Shown: positions 5,572 through 5,729 of the stretch, piece by piece
Position numbering within the stretch: the first letter of the stretch is position 1
Layout: each line of letters opens with the position of its first letter
Assembly (NCBI GenBank): GCA_900556285.1
Contig: USOF01000098.1
Coordinates: 1 to 5,729 of the forward strand
DNA: 5,729 nucleotides
Direction: 5' to 3'
From: an uncultured Collinsella sp.
GTDB lineage: Bacteria > Actinomycetota > Coriobacteriia > Coriobacteriales > Coriobacteriaceae
Made by a program: the position numbers and the translations under genes
The notes under the pieces: generated by a model
Seen by the model: only the letters and a program-made list of their open reading frames with translations
The model's database searches: none
Told to the model about the DNA's origin: nothing

Positions 5572-5639
5572 AAGAGTGTCCCTTCCGACTAGTCATTTAA
5601 GAACGTCCCCAATGACTATAAGAACGTCCCCAATGACTA
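5572..5639. repeat. GTCCCC direct repeats with inverted AATGACTA half
   Basis: A 21-bp unit (T followed by AAGAACGTCCCCAATGACTA) occurs twice, exactly and head to tail, at 5598-5618 and 5619-5639. A degenerate third copy, AAGAGTGTCCCTTCCGACTA at 5572-5591, matches at 14 of 20 positions. TAGTCATT at 5590-5597 is the exact inverse of AATGACTA, so either perfect unit can close an 8-bp hairpin with AAGAACGTCCCC in its loop. On the minus strand the motif reads GGGGACGTTCTT, similar in style to the GGGGACAGGCACC loops of the other hairpins. It lies in the upstream region of the hydratase gene. Confidence 0.75.
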
Positions 5640-5729
5640 CCCTACCGTATCCGGAGCAAGGCAACGCCGCAGGTAGAGGACGGACAGACACTATGACCCA
5701 ATCCAGGGGCACGGAAACGACAGGAGCCC
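5640..5729. other. Unassigned right end, possible start of a truncated plus-strand gene
   Basis: No confident gene is visible here. An ATG at 5693 opens a frame of 12 codons to the window edge (MTQSRGTETTGA). AGAGGA at 5675-5680 is twelve bases upstream, a wide spacing for a ribosome site. Two minus-strand frames are also open across this end. CTACC (5642-5646) and GGTAG (5672-5676) could pair weakly. The sequence to the right would be needed to decide. Confidence 0.25.

Noticed and set aside
5640..5729. Confident plus-strand gene starting at 5693
   Set aside because: Only 12 codons are visible, the possible ribosome site is spaced too far from the ATG, and other frames are equally open. It is kept only as a possibility in the unassigned right end.

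Overview
The window looks like a high-GC Gram-positive chromosome. The conserved genes have strongly G/C-biased third positions, GTG starts are used, and ribosome sites are of the GGAGGTGA type. My best guess is an actinomycete of the Coriobacteriia (Collinsella-like). That rests on codon usage and on recalling CACCACAAAGG...CCTTTGTGGTG hairpins from that group, so it is inference and not proof.

Layout: (1) Positions 1-709, minus strand: the N-terminal third of the disaggregase ClpB, running off the left edge. (2) Positions 710-1077: the clpB leader and promoter region, then two 57-bp palindromic repeats and one CACCACAAAG hairpin. (3) Positions 1078-1749 (minus) and 1984-2652 (plus): two divergent orphan genes, each encoding a protein of about 222 residues with one N-terminal membrane anchor and a Cys-containing exterior domain. 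A second CACCACAA hairpin lies between them. (4) Positions 2653-3115: a repeat-dense stretch with a third CACCACAAAGG hairpin, two more 57-bp palindromes, a fourth hairpin in reversed orientation, an intrinsic terminator for the gene on the right, and a separate perfect 23-bp inverted repeat. (5) Positions 3116-5416, minus strand: a full-length aconitase-superfamily hydratase with all three Fe-S cysteines but several altered substrate-site residues. (6) Positions 5417-5729: its leader with a hairpin next to the ribosome site, a cluster of GTCCCC direct repeats, and an unassigned right end.

The genes do not form one pathway. ClpB is a stress chaperone, the hydratase is a metabolic enzyme, and the two orphan genes are envelope proteins of unknown role. 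The unifying feature is the intergenic DNA. Nearly every gene boundary carries small hairpin repeats, and two boundaries carry the same ordered composite (CACCACAAAGG hairpin, then two 57-bp palindromes), one inverted relative to the other. This resembles non-autonomous REP/MITE-type elements moved by an enzyme encoded elsewhere. No transposase, CRISPR array, tRNA or rRNA is visible here.
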